Of a stretch of 64,000 nucleotides of DNA, positions 44,116-55,690 are shown piece after piece. Source of the DNA: Archegozetes longisetosus (Eukaryota > Arthropoda > Arachnida > Sarcoptiformes > Trhypochthoniidae); contig JAEMBT020000009.1 of NCBI GenBank assembly GCA_018873245.2, forward strand, positions 14,669,794 to 14,733,793, read 5' to 3'. The position numbers were made by a program, and so were the translations under genes. Each line of letters opens with the position of its first letter. Within the stretch, counting starts at the first letter, position 1. Under the pieces are notes generated by a model that ran no database searches, was not told where the DNA came from, and was given only the letters and a program-made list of their open reading frames with translations.

Positions 44116-45040
44116 ATCTCAAAAGAAGATTGATGGGAGGCGGGGTCAAATGAATTTTTGAAATAATTTTTTCTCTCATAAGCGCAATGTTAAAAAATTT
44201 TAGAAATTTATTCTACCGAAGTGTACTCGTCAAAAATTTAAATATTCTGGTCTAAGGATATATTTGTATGGTATATCGTGAATGTAGCACCACAAAATTT
44301 TGAATAACATCTTAATTAAAACATGCTTTTCCATAGAAAAGCACTATGAAATTTTGTCAATTTCTTTCTGGCTTTGAAAACTTCAAATTTATTCCTATAT
44401 TATTGTGCATAATATTTGAATTCGATACATCGAGATATAAATCCAATCGAAAATCTCATGTTAAGTTGGTTAAACATACGCTTAAAAATAAGGGGTTTAC
44501 GACAGATTTTAACGAATTTGATAATAAAACTCAGAATTGCGTGATGATACATTTGTGAATTTTGGTCCATGATTAGCATTTGAATACCTGAATATGTATA
44601 CAAAATTACATAGTTGTAGAGCTTGCCCATCAAAAATTAAAGGTACGAAAGCGCAAATACTGTAAAACAAAACAATCACTTTAGTGTATGTTTTCAATAA
44701 AGAGATTTGAATATGAAATTACTTTTCAACAGCTTAATAAATATTTGATAATAAACTGAACATAAAGAAAGAGATAATGATACAAAAAAATTTTATAGCT
44801 CAAGAAGTTTCCAAATACAACCGATAAACAATACACGTATCGTCACCACAGTACTATATTGCTCTAGTTCGAAATTTTTGATAAAATGAGTTAACGCCAC
44901 ATTTGAGGTAAGATATGAAACCTTTGTAAATTTCTCGAATTGAACCCTAAAACTTTCAAATAGATATCGAAATATACCATAAAAAGGACAGCTGTTATAT
45001 TTTCGAGAATTATTATTCTAAACTATAAGCTCAAATCTGT
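44116..45040. other. Non-coding stretch, no gene seen
   Basis: Short open frames on both strands at 44,346-44,697 overlap each other and match no family. No repeats were resolved. Confidence 0.35.
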
Positions 45041-45457
45041 CCATAACAGACTTTTCTGAGTTAGCGCATTATAGCACTAAGGTTAGGATATTAAGATATT
45101 ATTAATTGAATATTTTAAGATATACAATGATTATTGGTGCAGTACATTTAGAACAATAGCCAAGAACAAAATATTTTGAGTATGTAGTTCTGAACAATAT
45201 TTTCATTTCCAAATATTTGAAGTGAACCGTAAATTTCTTCATATCGAATTAATCAGTGGAAATTATTTACATTCATCTATCAAAACAATAGTTTGATGAG
45301 ATCTGTGTAGCAGTCCTGGCGATTTCGATCAGGCCTAGTCCTTTGAATATGAAGTTCATTTTCAAGTATTCATTTTTATCGATGCAATTGAAAATTTTAT
45401 GCTATCAGAAACCAAATTACGTTTTGAAGGTCAATACGCTTTCCAATGACTTAATTA

Positions 45458-45736
45458 TTAGCCAAATAAATCCATTAAAAGTAAAAAATACTTAACACAA
45501 TTAGCAGTGAATAAATAAAATTCATAATTAGTAAACGGAAAAATATAAAGACAATAAAAACCAATAACAGGACCCGAAAACTTCTCAATCAAATTCAGAA
45601 TTTTTAATTTTAATACTATAACAATTTGTTTTCGAGCTATTATTGAGCTTAAGTTACTATATGCGATATAAACTGCTTTTGGGACCATAAACAATGAATA
45701 ATTGATTCCGAAAATAGGAAAGCTCCTATTATAGTT
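45458..45736 (-). pseudogene. Receptor exon-3 fragment E
   Basis: Inverted-duplicate partner of fragment B: TM6 to stop of exon 3, with the same junction to a stranded hAT-type end (45,737-45,803). It keeps MVPKAV, IARKQIVIVLKLKILNLI and SGPVIGFYC. No upstream exons. The junction is shared by B and E, so the fusion predates the segmental duplication. Confidence 0.8.
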
Positions 45737-45803
45737 ATATTTCGGTGGTTATATTCGGAATATTCGGCGCAAGACACCGCTGAACCGATTCCGCAAATCT
45801 CTA
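45737..45803 (-). mobile_element. hAT-type element end stranded beside fragment E
   Basis: Contains CCGATTCCGCAAATCTCTA, the right end of the element at 50,833-51,407, followed by the same receptor 3' flank sequence. Equivalent of 7,969-8,036. Confidence 0.6.
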
Positions 45804-45944
45804 ATTATATTCAGTCAAAGCCAAGACTCGAGATAATTACTCTTATTTTCATACTTATGAGAGATAGTGTAAAATTAAAAATGTTATACAATCGAAAATT
45901 AAATTACATTTTGAAGGACAATGCTTTTTTCAATTTTTTAGTTA

Positions 45945-47549
45945 TTAGCCAAGCAAACCAATTAAAAGTAAACAATGCTTAACACAATTAGTAATGAATA
46001 AATAAAACTCATAATTAGTAAACGGAAAAAAATTAAGACAATAAAAACCAATAACAGGACCTGAAAGCTTCTCAATTAAACCCAAAACTTTCAATTTTAA
46101 TACTATAGATATTGGTTTACGAGTTATTATTGAACTTAATTTATTATATGATCGACTAACTGCTTTTGGGACCATACACGGTGAATAATTGATTACGAAA
46201 AGCAGAAAAACTGATACTACAATTAAGATAAAAGCTAAAGTTCGATTAAGAGTATCAACTTCTCGGTGGATTGATAGTATGACCAGTAAGTCAAATGCTG
46301 GGACAGATAAGTAGTAATACATAAAAGCAATAAATTTTATGTTACTATTGATTCGATCGACTATTACACAACATCTATTATGATCATGGATTATATATTC
46401 CAATAAAGAGTTGCCACCTAAGAGAAAATTGAAACACGAAGTTTAATTTTAAATTTTGATTTCTAAGTCAAATTCATTACACCTTTTGGTGATGCAAAAA
46501 TAAGTTTTGTAATCGGGCGTTAGTCGGATAAAAGAATAATCTGTAATGACCCGGCATATATTGAAGCAAAAGTGTATCTGAATACGATTGTGAATGTGGA
46601 TATGGGATGAAATGGCTAATCGAGTGCATCAGATATTGCAGGTAAACACATAGGGTTGAGTGAAGATTATGCGTAATATCCGAGTGTGAATATTACTAAT
46701 TAAAATTATTTATAATTACCTCTTCTCAAATAAATTTCAATCATGTCATGTATTTTTTCAAATCTATATTTTATATATAATGAAATTAGATAAGTGTATA
46801 CACTGCCAGACAAAAAGACATAAATGGCGTAATATAAGCTCATGATTAGTATGAAAAACCAAATCGACATAATAATAATAGAGAAATCCATCTCAGGATC
46901 AAAATAAGCCATTGTCGTGAATATGAATGCAAAAGCGTAAACAATAAAGGGTCCCGTATTCGAAGTAATAATCATTAATCTGACAGACAATTTGGACTTT
47001 ATAGAGAACTTTTCCAAATATTTATCATTCAATCGGTATTCATTTAAATTCATTATTTGATGAAGAATCTTTAGTAATTCATATTGATTTCTATGCTCCA
47101 GAGCCATTAAAAAAGTTCCTTAATTTAAAAAAATAAGCTGTTTTGAGAGGTTTTTATTTTATTTTATAGATAATAATCATAAATTCATACCGGTAATAGC
47201 GATACCTAAAAAGTAAATGAATACCAGTAAATTCAAAATATCAGGTCTGGAATACAAATAAGTAAAGTCTCCCGTCATTGTCAAAAATTTTTTGTCGTTG
47301 TAAAAAGAAATGAATAAGCATTTCAATAAGAACGTCCAAATACATAATTGAAGCATGAATGTGATTAATTTTCTCTTAATCAGTCGTTTTCTATTCAAAT
47401 AATCGTCTATAGATTCAGATACCACCAAATAATGTGACAGCAAATGATTCGAATATTTTCAATCCTTCGTATGGATCATCCTTATTGGGCATAAAATATT
47501 CAAAAACGGCATTTCGTACTTTATTTATCTTAACAAATAACTCTGCCAT
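45945..47549 (-). pseudogene. Gustatory-receptor-like gene, copy G, frameshifted in exon 1
   Basis: Exons 47,549-47,191, 47,118-46,720 and 46,417-45,945 keep the family splice sites, and exons 2 and 3 have the standard 399 and 473 nt. Exon 1 is 359 nt, two short. The loss is at about 47,439-47,441, where relatives encode FVMSHYL or FALSHYL, and it throws the frame out after KIFESF. Exons 2 and 3 are otherwise open and very close to copy F. The protein would stop before TM1, so this is a recent pseudogene, unless the 2-bp gap is an assembly error. It is the partner of intact copy A in the inverted duplication. Confidence 0.85.
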
Positions 47550-48464
47550 CGAAACTAATTCGGATAAAGCGCTCAAAGTATAATTTGATTGTTTCAATGC
47601 CTAAAATATACTACTTTTTTAATACACATTCAGTTCTACAAACAAATAAGACTTGATCTAATACATATAACTATTCTGTTTTCTACTAACAAAATAAGTT
47701 TGAATTGTTTCATTAAAATGGAGTCTTAATTGATCATTCCATAAAATATATTCAAGCCAAATTATTCTTATTATTTATAAATATACTTAAAATATATATC
47801 AAAACCCTATTTCAAGCGATTCTCATTAGAATGCATTTTACTTATTAATAAATTATGAAATATGAATCATAATTCAGAAAAAATGGCTTAAGTTATTATC
47901 TCAATGATAATGGTTCAATTGCGATACTAATTTTAAGTTTCTTCTATAAAATCGATTAATTTTGACAATATATCATTTAAGTTAAATATGTTCTCAATGA
48001 TAACTAATCATTTAGATTAGAAAAGAAGTATTTCAGAAAAGTTTTATTTTATTCAAATTATTCTATAGAGTCATATAAGACATTTCTTAAAAAGTTTAAA
48101 GAAAATGTTAAGGCGATTGTAAAGTAACTTGGATATTCTAATTAATGAATAAAGTAATGAATATGTTTACGACAAATTGTTATACATTTGTTAGTTTGCT
48201 GCTTCACTATGCGGATCACTTTGATTTTAATAGTGGACTACACAAATCTAGTTCGAGTCGAATCGGAGCAGATTTAAACTCGAGTCGAGTTTATTCAAAC
48301 CGCGTTTCGATTTAATTTGGACTCGTCTCGAGATTAAGCAAAGATTTTAATTTAATTTAATTAATGAATAAAATAAAATTTTAAGTTGCTTTTTAACTTT
48401 GTAAAATTGATCCCTTTTATACTAAAACGCGTTTTCCATGATGTTTCTGAATTTGATGCGAGAT
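47550..48464 (-). other. Receptor 5' flank, copy G
   Basis: Matches the 5' flank of copies A and F (for example ATAAAATCGATTAATTTTGA near 47,950) up to about 48,110, then CGAGTCGAGTT-rich repeat DNA near 48,245-48,330. No gene. Confidence 0.45.
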
Positions 48465-48870
48465 TGTAGAATATTCCAGAAATCCACAGAACCCATAGGT
48501 TTCTAGTATGTTTTAGATAGTTCTGGAATATTATAAAGAGTTCTAGAACCTTCTAGAATACTCCACAGATTTCTAGAATGTAAAACTTTCGATCGCACTT
48601 TAGGCCTGCAGGCTGCTTAGAATAAACTGCACTGTTTTATTGAATAGCCCCAAAACAGGCTATTGAATATTACAGAAATACATAAAACCCATAGGTTTCT
48701 AGTATGTTTTAGAAAGCTCTGGAATATTATAAATGATTTTAGAAAGTTCTAGAACACTCCACAGGTTTCTAGAATTTAGAAATTTCGGTCGCACTTTAGA
48801 TCTGCAGGCTGTTTAGAATAAACTCCTCTGCTTTATCGAATAACCCCAAAATAGGTTTTACATTCACCAG
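48465..48870. repeat. Tandem duplication of about 205 bp rich in TTCTAGAA
   Basis: Two units (about 48,465-48,665 and 48,666-48,870) share ACCCATAGGTTTCTAGTATG, CGCACTTTAGRYCTGCAGGC and GAATAACCCCAAAA-type ends. Each carries several TTCTAGAA words. At 48,541-48,558 they form TTCTAGAACCTTCTAGAA, which satisfies the heat-shock-element rule (alternating TTC and GAA spaced by two bases, four units). It may be coincidence of a TTCTAGAA-rich repeat. Confidence 0.6.
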
Positions 48871-49034
48871 AATTTGATTGTAGTAATACACACAACTCTT
48901 TATTTACAATAAGACTTTAAAATATTATTCTCACTGATAGTAACGATTTGAATCAATTTAAATTATTAATTATATATTGCTTTTATGTAATCTAATGCAT
49001 AAAAGAAATATGTACTTTGAAGGCATAATACTTG

Positions 49035-49242
49035 CAGAATTGGCTGAATTGGCTCTTAAAGCTTAATCAAATCATACTGAAACTGCAACAATACATGTAA
49101 AACTGATTTCTTTATCATCAACTGATCCATGACCAAAGGCGACAACGATATCATGTTTATGTCGGTTTTGCTTGTATTATTTTAGAAATTCAGGATGATT
49201 TGATAAAGCTTTAAGAATGGCATTTTCAGCTAAAGTAGTGAT
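49035..49242. mobile_element. Hairpin MITE, copy 2
   Basis: TCTTAAAGCTTAATCAAATC at the left is mirrored by GATTTGATAAAGCTTTAAGA at the right. It matches copy 1 at 4,555-4,770, including the internal TTTTGCTTGTAT block. More diverged pairing than copy 1. Confidence 0.6.
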
Positions 49243-49456
49243 ATTGATGAGGATATTGATGGCAATAGTGTACATCTAAAGACTTTATTTTAAAATAATC
49301 TCAAAATTCCATTAAGCCTACGGAGTTAATACGGGGAATATCAAAATTGATATGTTTTAAAGAGATTTCGCTATACCAATGATTGTTATATCAGAATTTT
49401 GCTGTAATTAATACAATGCATTGATTTATTAGGCAAATATGAAGCATACACAAAAG

Positions 49457-49843
49457 TAGGGTGACCAAGTGTTCCGCATTGTGCAGGATTGGCCCGCTCC
49501 TGTATGCACCTTTTCCGGAACAGAAAATAACATTTATTTTAAGATTTATCTTAAAAAAATTCACTGTATGTTTGTTTAATACAAAAAATGCATTTTTATT
49601 GTTAACACCTTTCTTTCATTAAAATTTGTGGAAGTCTACATAAAGAATTTTAATCAGATACTTTATTTTCATTTAAATCGTGTGTGACTCTTGTAAGGTG
49701 CATTTCTCAATCAAATCTTTAGTTCATATTTCAAATAATTGTTACTTCAAACTTCAAACAAATTAAATCTTTTTAAAAATATTTTATAAGGGGGCCAGTA
49801 TAATTTTGTCCCTCATTTAACAATTTTTGACCTGTTTATCCTA
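49457..49843. mobile_element. Non-autonomous hAT element, 387 bp, with perfect 8-bp TSD
   Basis: Flanked by CACAAAAG on both sides (49,449-49,456 and 49,844-49,851). The left end TAGGGTGACCAAGTG is hAT-like; the right end reversed is TAGGATAAACAGG, a weaker match. The paralogous sequence at about 55,846-55,860 (ACATAAAAGTATGATTAACA) joins the two flanks without the element, giving an empty site. No coding capacity. Confidence 0.8.
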
Positions 49844-49851
49844 CACAAAAG

Positions 49852-50019
49852 AATGATTAATACCAAGAAAAAGCACTGGAGTCACATGTAGCCAAAAATC
49901 GGAAAAGTTCAAAAATGACGCCCGTTTTTCCTTATAAATAAAGAACACTGCCGAACCCTGCCTATCATATATTTCAAATATAGGATAACATATTTAATCA
50001 CGATGTAAAATGTAATACT
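49852..50019. other. Flank shared with 55.86-55.96 kb
   Basis: GAATGATTAATACCAAGAAA and the following CACTGGAGTCACATGTAGCC are paralogous to 55,850-55,930. Homology fades near 49,950, before the GC-rich hairpin region. Confidence 0.5.
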
Positions 50020-50425
50020 TTGGTGGGGACCCCACCCTCCACCCCCACCGGACTCCTCATTTTAGTCGCCGCTGAGGCTTACTCTTGTTCCTCCAATTCC
50101 ACGCAGATATCATTCAGAAATCCTGCGGGAATTGGAATCTCGGGCAGATGTCGTGCATACCCGAGATACCACAGAACTGTCGATATTTGCGCACAACAAC
50201 CGACAGTTCTGAGGTCCTGGACACAAGAGTAAGTGTAAGAAGATACAGCATCGACACCTTGTTCCTCTCTGACTATAAAAATATAAACGAAATACAGAGA
50301 GGAATCAGTGTCGAGACTATATCTTCCCTCTTGTTCGTTGTCCGCTATCCCAGTTGCGTGTTGAGAAACCATAGGAGCCCTGGAAGCCGACTCCCTGTGG
50401 ACCATAGCATTTTCACTATGTGAAG
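50020..50425. other. GC-rich string of at least five stem-loops, unidentified
   Basis: Consecutive, non-overlapping inverted repeats: GGTGGGGACCCCACC (about 50,022); CCAATTCC-A-CGCAG with CTGCGGGAATTGG (50,093-50,135); ATCTCGGG with CCCGAGAT (50,137-50,167); CAGAACTGTCG with CGACAGTTCTG (50,172-50,211); a long interrupted stem CATCGACAC/TTCCTCTCTG with CAGAGAGGAA/GTGTCGA, extended by AAGATA/TATCTT (50,239-50,326); and CATAG with CTATG (about 50,403-50,420). GC content is far above the surroundings. Open frames occur on both strands (112 and 116 codons), as expected when sequence is locally palindromic. I do not recognise it; candidates are a small-RNA precursor cluster, a structured RNA, or an exotic transposon fragment. 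Confidence 0.5.
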
Positions 50426-50832
50426 ACATGTTTGATGGTTTTTATATCATTCAAGCTAAACATTATATTTTTTATAAATTCACTTTTAAACGGATCCATA
50501 GGTGTTTTTAACGCTGTATCCGAATATCAAATCAAAAAATTTTTATATCGAATAGTTTTCGAGATATTCGAATTTTGTGTCGAATCTTTCGAAAATTCTT
50601 TATTTAATTTCGAAAAACTGTTATATGAATTTTTTCTCTTTAATTCAGTGAAAAAAATGTATTTCCTTACTTATGACCGAACAAAAGAATCACAAAAAGT
50701 TTTTGGTTGCTTATAACTTTACTCAAAATGTGATACAATTTGATATCTTGATATCGTTCTAATCCTAAATTATGACGCATTAATTTAAGACATGTTTCGC
50801 TAAAATCAACGAAGTAATTCTTTAAATATATT
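50426..50832. other. Non-coding stretch, no gene seen
   Basis: AT-rich with TTTCGAA-like words between about 50,545 and 50,615. A 98-codon frame at 50,420-50,716 is Phe- and Lys-rich and not recognised. Confidence 0.35.
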
Positions 50833-51407
50833 TAGAGATTTGTGGAATCGGCGTAAGTAAAAGGCGAAAATAGGCGGTTTTATTGGGACTTAAGTTAAAA
50901 TCGAGAGATTTTACAAAAATTCGGCGGTGATATTCGTCGTAAATACAAAAGAGAGCATTAAAGATAAAAGTTTTAATAATCAGCGAATTTATCTTCGATA
51001 TCACCATTAAAATACAATATCATTTGCATTTTAAGTTTCTTCATTCATGTTCGTTCGTTTTTCGTCTTCGAGATGTCTTAGTTTACTGAAAGAACGTTCA
51101 GCATCAATACTTCCACAAGCCATACATAAAAAAGTGATTGCAGTTAAGACAATAGCGGATAATCGCGACTATAGCCAATCCAATAATTTAATATATCTAT
51201 ATCTGTATTTAGTAATTTTGTAACTTTTGTTCTAAGTTCGCTTACTTTTCATATATGACTCTAAACAAAAGTTGTACGAAAAACAGACCCTTTTTCGGTT
51301 TTATTCGGCTTTAAAGAGGTTTAAGCCGAAACTTATCCTTTAAGATCGGCAGTTATATTCGGGATATTCGGCGCAAGACACCGCTGAACCGATTCCGCAA
51401 ATCTCTA
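50833..51407 (-). mobile_element. Internally deleted hAT element, 575 bp
   Basis: Terminal inverted repeats TAGAGATTTGTGGAATCGGC (left) and, reversed from the right, TAGAGATTTGCGGAATCGG. Flanking octamers AATATATT and ATTATATT differ at one base, fitting a decayed 8-bp hAT target duplication. The interior keeps the end of a transposase. It sits in the 3' flank of receptor F, the same place where stranded ends of this family are found beside fragments B and E. Confidence 0.8.
51031..51240 (-). pseudogene. hAT transposase C-terminal dimerisation domain
   Basis: The minus-strand frame reads IKLLDWL, a stop, SRLSAIVLTAITFLCMACGS, then IDAERSFSKLRHLEDEKRTN and a stop at 51,031. The sequence SIDAERSFSKL with flanking hydrophobic helix is the hallmark of the hAT C-terminal dimerisation region. 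The catalytic domain is deleted and a stop lies within the helix, so it is non-functional. Confidence 0.85.
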
Positions 51408-51548
51408 ATTATATTCAGTCAAAGCCAAGACTCGAGATAATTACTCTTATTTCCATACTTATGAGAGATAGTGTAAAATTAAAAATTTTATACAATCGAA
51501 AATTAAATTACATTTTGAAGGACAATGCTTTTTTCAATTTATTAGTTA

Positions 51549-53154
51549 TTAGCCAAGCAAATCAATTAAAAGTAAACAATGCTTAACACAATTAGTAATG
51601 AATAAATAAAACTCATAATTAGAAAACGGAAAAATATTAAGACAATAAAAACCAATAAAAGGACCTGAAAGCTTCTCAATTAAACCCAAAACTTTCAATT
51701 TTAATACTATAGATATTGGTTTACGAGTTATTATTGAACTTAATTTATTATATGATCGACTAACTGCTTTTGGGACCATACACGGTGAATAATTGATTAC
51801 GAAAAGCAGAAAAACTGATACTACAGTTAAGATAGAAGCCAAAATTCGATTAAGAGTATCAACTTCTCGGTGGATTGATAGTATGACCAGTAAGTCAAAT
51901 GCTGGGACAGATAAGTAGTAATACATAAAAGCAATAAATTTTATGTTACTATTGATTCGATCGACTATTACACAACATCTATTATGATCATGGATTATAT
52001 ATTCCAATAAAGAGTTGCCACCTAAGAGAAAATTGAAACACAAAGTTTGATTTTAAATTTTGATTTCCAAATCAAATTCATTACACCTTTTGGTGATGCA
52101 AAAATAAGTTTTGTAATCGGGCGTTAGTCGGATAAAAGAATAATCTGTAATGACCCGGCATATATTGAAGCAAAAGTGTATCTGAATACGATTGTGAATG
52201 TGGATATGGGATGAAATGGCTAATCGAGTGCATCAGATATTGCAGGTAAACACATAGGGTTGAGTGAAGATTATGCGTAATATCCGAGTGTGAATGTTAC
52301 AAATTAAAATTATTTATAATTACCTCTTCTCAAATAAATTTCAATCATGTCATGTATTTTTTCAAATCTATATTTTATATATAATGAAATTAGATAAGCG
52401 TATAAACTGCCATACAAAACAATATGAATGGCGTAATATAAGCTTATGATTAGTATGACAAACCAAATCGACATAATAATAATAGAGAAATCCATCTCGG
52501 GATCAAAGTAAGCCATTGTCGTGAATATGAATGCAAAAGTGTAAGTAATAAAGGGTCCCGTATTCGAAGTAATAATCATTAATCTGACAGACAATTTGGA
52601 CTTCATAGAGAACTTTTCCAAATATTTATCATTCAATTGGTATTCATTTAAATTCATTATTTGATGACCAATCTTTATTAATTCAAATTGATTTCTATGC
52701 TCCAGAGCCATAAAAAAAATTCCTTAATTTAAAAAATAAGCTGTTTTGAGAGGTTTTTATTTTATTTTATAGATAATAATCATAAATTCATACCGGTAAT
52801 AGCGATACCTGAAAAGAAAATGAATACTAGCAAATTCAAAATATCAGGTCTGAAATACAGATAAGTAAAGTCTCCTGTCGTTGTCAAAAAGGTTTTTTTG
52901 TTGTAAAAAGAGATGAATAAGCATTTCAATGAGAATGTCCAAATACATAATTGAATTACGAATGCGATTAATTTTCTCTTAATCAGTCGTTTTCTATTCA
53001 AATAATCGTCTATAGATTCAGATACCACCAAATAATGTGACATAACAAATGATTCGAATATTTTCAATCCTTCGTACGGATCATCCTTATTGGACATAAA
53101 ATATTCAAAAACGGCATTTCGTACTTTATTTATCTTAACAAATAACTCTGCCAT
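51549..53154 (-). CDS. Gustatory-receptor-like 7TM chemoreceptor, copy F (3 exons)
   Basis: Exons 53,154-52,794, 52,722-52,324 and 52,021-51,549 have the standard lengths and phase-1 junctions and give 410 intact residues. Closest to copies A and G: NKDDPYEGLKIFESFVMSHY, KSKLSVRLMIITSNTGPF, IHDMIEIYLRR, HDHNRCCVIVDRINSN, SGPFIGFYCLNIFPF. The one notable change is Phe for Val in the SGPVIG motif of TM7. Introns are 71 and 302 bp. The conserved 5' flank extends to about 53,890. A decayed hAT element lies 140 bp past the stop codon. Likely a plasma-membrane chemosensory receptor as for copy A. Confidence 0.7.
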
Positions 53155-53909
53155 CGAAACTAATTCGGATAAAGCGCTCAAAATATAATTTGATTGTTTC
53201 AATACCTAAAATATACTACTTTTTTAATACACATTCAGTTCTCCAAACAAATAAGACTTGATCTAATACATATAATTATTCTGTTTTCTACTAACAAAAT
53301 AAGTTTGAATTGTTTCATTAAAACGAAGTCATAATGGATCATTCTATAAAATATATTCAGGTCATAAATTATTCTTATTATTTGTAAAAGTACTTAAAAT
53401 ATATATCAAATCCTTATTTCAAGTCATTCTCATTAGAATGCATTTCATTTATTAAGAAATTATGAAATATGAATCATTAATTGAGAAAAAATGACTCAAG
53501 TCCTTAACTCAATGATAATAATTGAGTTGCGATACTAATTTTAACTTTCTTCTATAAAATCGATTAATATTAACAATATATCATTTAAGTTAAGTATGTT
53601 CTCAATGATAACTAATCTTTTAGTTTATAAAATGAGTTTTTAGGAAAGTTTAATTTTATTCAAGTTAATCTATAGAGTTATATAAATAATTTTTAAAAAC
53701 ATAATTTTCGCTTTATCAATATTATTGATTATATTTAAAAGATTTGCTATTAATTAAACTGATATATGATTAGTAGTTGCCTGAGTTTCGGATAGATAAA
53801 AATTTTAATATAATCCATAATCTATATAAAAATAAGAACAAAAGTTTAAAAAAAAGATTAAGGTGGTTGAAATGTAATTGGGTGCTCTTGTTGATGAATC
53901 AATTTCTTT

Positions 53910-54345
53910 ATTTTAAAATAATCTCAAAGTCTGCGATTACAGATATGCAAATTGTGCTTGCGTTAACTATATACTTATTATCCCTGACTAAGGATTTTTC
54001 ATTCAGGAGTTCACTGAAGCTTGACATACAATTCAGCTACTTAATTACAAGTCGATATAACTTTAAAAAATTAAACCCTAAAAAATATATGTTACGTACC
54101 CATTGGCAGCTAGTTTTTTAATATGATATTTAAAATGCACATATCATTGTTTTTATAAAGTTCAATTTTCAAATTCTCACCATTCGTTGATGAAATTCAA
54201 TGTGTGTGCATTCGGAATACACTGAACTTTGAAGAAACTTATTTGGCTTAGACCATGAAGTACACCAAATAACTCGAAAACCAGTAATTTCTTAAAACTA
54301 TTATTTAAAAATGTGTTTTCTTTTGATAAATAAAATCCAGAAGAT
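53910..54345. mobile_element. Partial copy of the Tc5/pogo-like transposon end
   Basis: 54,015-54,345 matches 60,255-60,570 (CATACAATTYAGCTACTTAA through GTGTTTTCTTTTGA). 53,920-54,005 matches 4,410-4,505 in reverse, so three separate segments were joined here. The right boundary abuts the truncated receptor exon-1 fragment I, which suggests that the insertion removed the rest of that gene. Confidence 0.6.
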
Positions 54346-54389
54346 ACTGACAGATGTAAAGGTTTTAGTTATAGTGTTTTAGTTTGTTG

Positions 54390-54690
54390 TTGTAAAACAA
54401 GAATTTCAATAAGAATGTCCAAATACATAATTGAAGTATTAATATGATTAATTTTCTCTTCATCAATCGTTTTCCACTTAAATAATCTTCTATCGATTCA
54501 GAGACTACTAAATAGTGTGACAGAGCAAATGATTCCAGTATTTTCAAACCTTCGTATCGATCATCTCCATTAGGCATCAAATATTTGAAAATCATATTTC
54601 TTACTTTGTATATCTTCCTACGTAACCCTGCGATCGAAATTATTTCGGATAAAACACTTGAAATATAATTTATAGTTTAAACTTCTTAAT
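54390..54690 (-). pseudogene. Receptor exon-1 fragment I
   Basis: Encodes the N-terminal segment (RYEGLKILESFALSHYLVV, LSGKRLMKRKLIILILQLC) and most of TM1, then loses homology at about 54,390 after LLKFLFYNNK. The family ATG is ATC here and the 3' splice-donor end plus exons 2-3 are missing. Its 5' flank (to about 55,260) is still recognisable. Closest to copy H. Confidence 0.8.
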
Positions 54691-55690
54691 AGCTTGTCAA
54701 TTTTTCATTATACACTTAGATTTCCAAACAAATAAGAATTATTCTAATTCATATGACTATTCTGTTTTCTACTAAAACGAAGCATAATTGTATCATCAAA
54801 ATGAAGTTATAATGGGATCACTCTTTGAAAAATATTCAACCCATAATTCATTTATATTATTTATGATTATGATCATAAAATATACATTAATTTCTTATTG
54901 CAAAAGATCACATTAGAAAGCATTTTACTCATTAAGAAATTTTTAAAAATAGGATCCTTAATTCGGTAAGAATGACTCAAGTCGATAAATTATGATAACT
55001 CAATGAGAATGATTAAATTTCGAGACTAATTTTAAGTTATTTCTTTAATATCGATTAATTTTAGCAATTTATCCTTTAAGTTAAATATCTCCTCAACGAT
55101 ATCCAATCATTTTGAGTAGAAAAAAGGTTTTTTAAAAATGTTTTATTTTATTCATATTAAGCTATAGAGTGGTATAAAACATTTTTCAAACAATGAAACT
55201 CTCTTCTTATCAAAATAACTGGTCATCTTTAAAAGATTTGCTCTTAATTATACTGATATTTGATAGTAATTGTCTGAGTTTTAATTTGAAAACGAAGTAC
55301 TCGTGAGATAAAATAACCGAAAACATAGAGCATCATATATATAACATGTGTTTGGTTATTTTAAAATCCTTAGTATTTAATTACTTTTCATTATATTCAA
55401 TGTTTGAATTTTGAAATAAAGTTAATTATAAACTTTACTATGTGAAAAATGAACCCATCGTACAGTCGAGACAAACGGATAAAATTTATAATATAAATTA
55501 TATATCCAAATTTTCATTGGCTCTTCTAAGCAGTGCTTTATAGTATTTCTTTACAAACTATTAGTTTAATATACTCAGTTGCAGATGCAATGCAATATCA
55601 CATTTCCATTGCTCTGGTTGATTTACGGTAAAATCTCGACATAACTATAAATCTGAGAATTTACTTCGATACGAGACTCACTCATGCTGA
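54691..55690 (-). other. Receptor 5' flank of fragment I and unassigned DNA
   Basis: 54,700-55,300 matches the flank upstream of copy H (62,650-63,290), and similarity to H's farther flank continues to about 55,640, for example TTCTTTACAAACTA. No gene. Confidence 0.45.

Larger units (their letters stand above)
45041..49308 (-). repeat. Right arm of 4.2-kb inverted segmental duplication
   Basis: Reverse-orientation counterpart of 4,489-8,730. It includes fragment E, receptor G, the receptor 5' flank, the TTCTAGAA repeat and hairpin MITE copy 2. Its inner boundary is at CCATAACAGAC (45,041) and its outer boundary at the reverse of TTTTGAGATTATTTTA (about 49,308). Confidence 0.8.

Noticed and set aside
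50079-50429. 116-codon minus-strand and 112-codon plus-strand proteins
   Set aside because: The region is a chain of inverted repeats, which keeps both strands open by symmetry; no domain, signal or splice context supports either frame.
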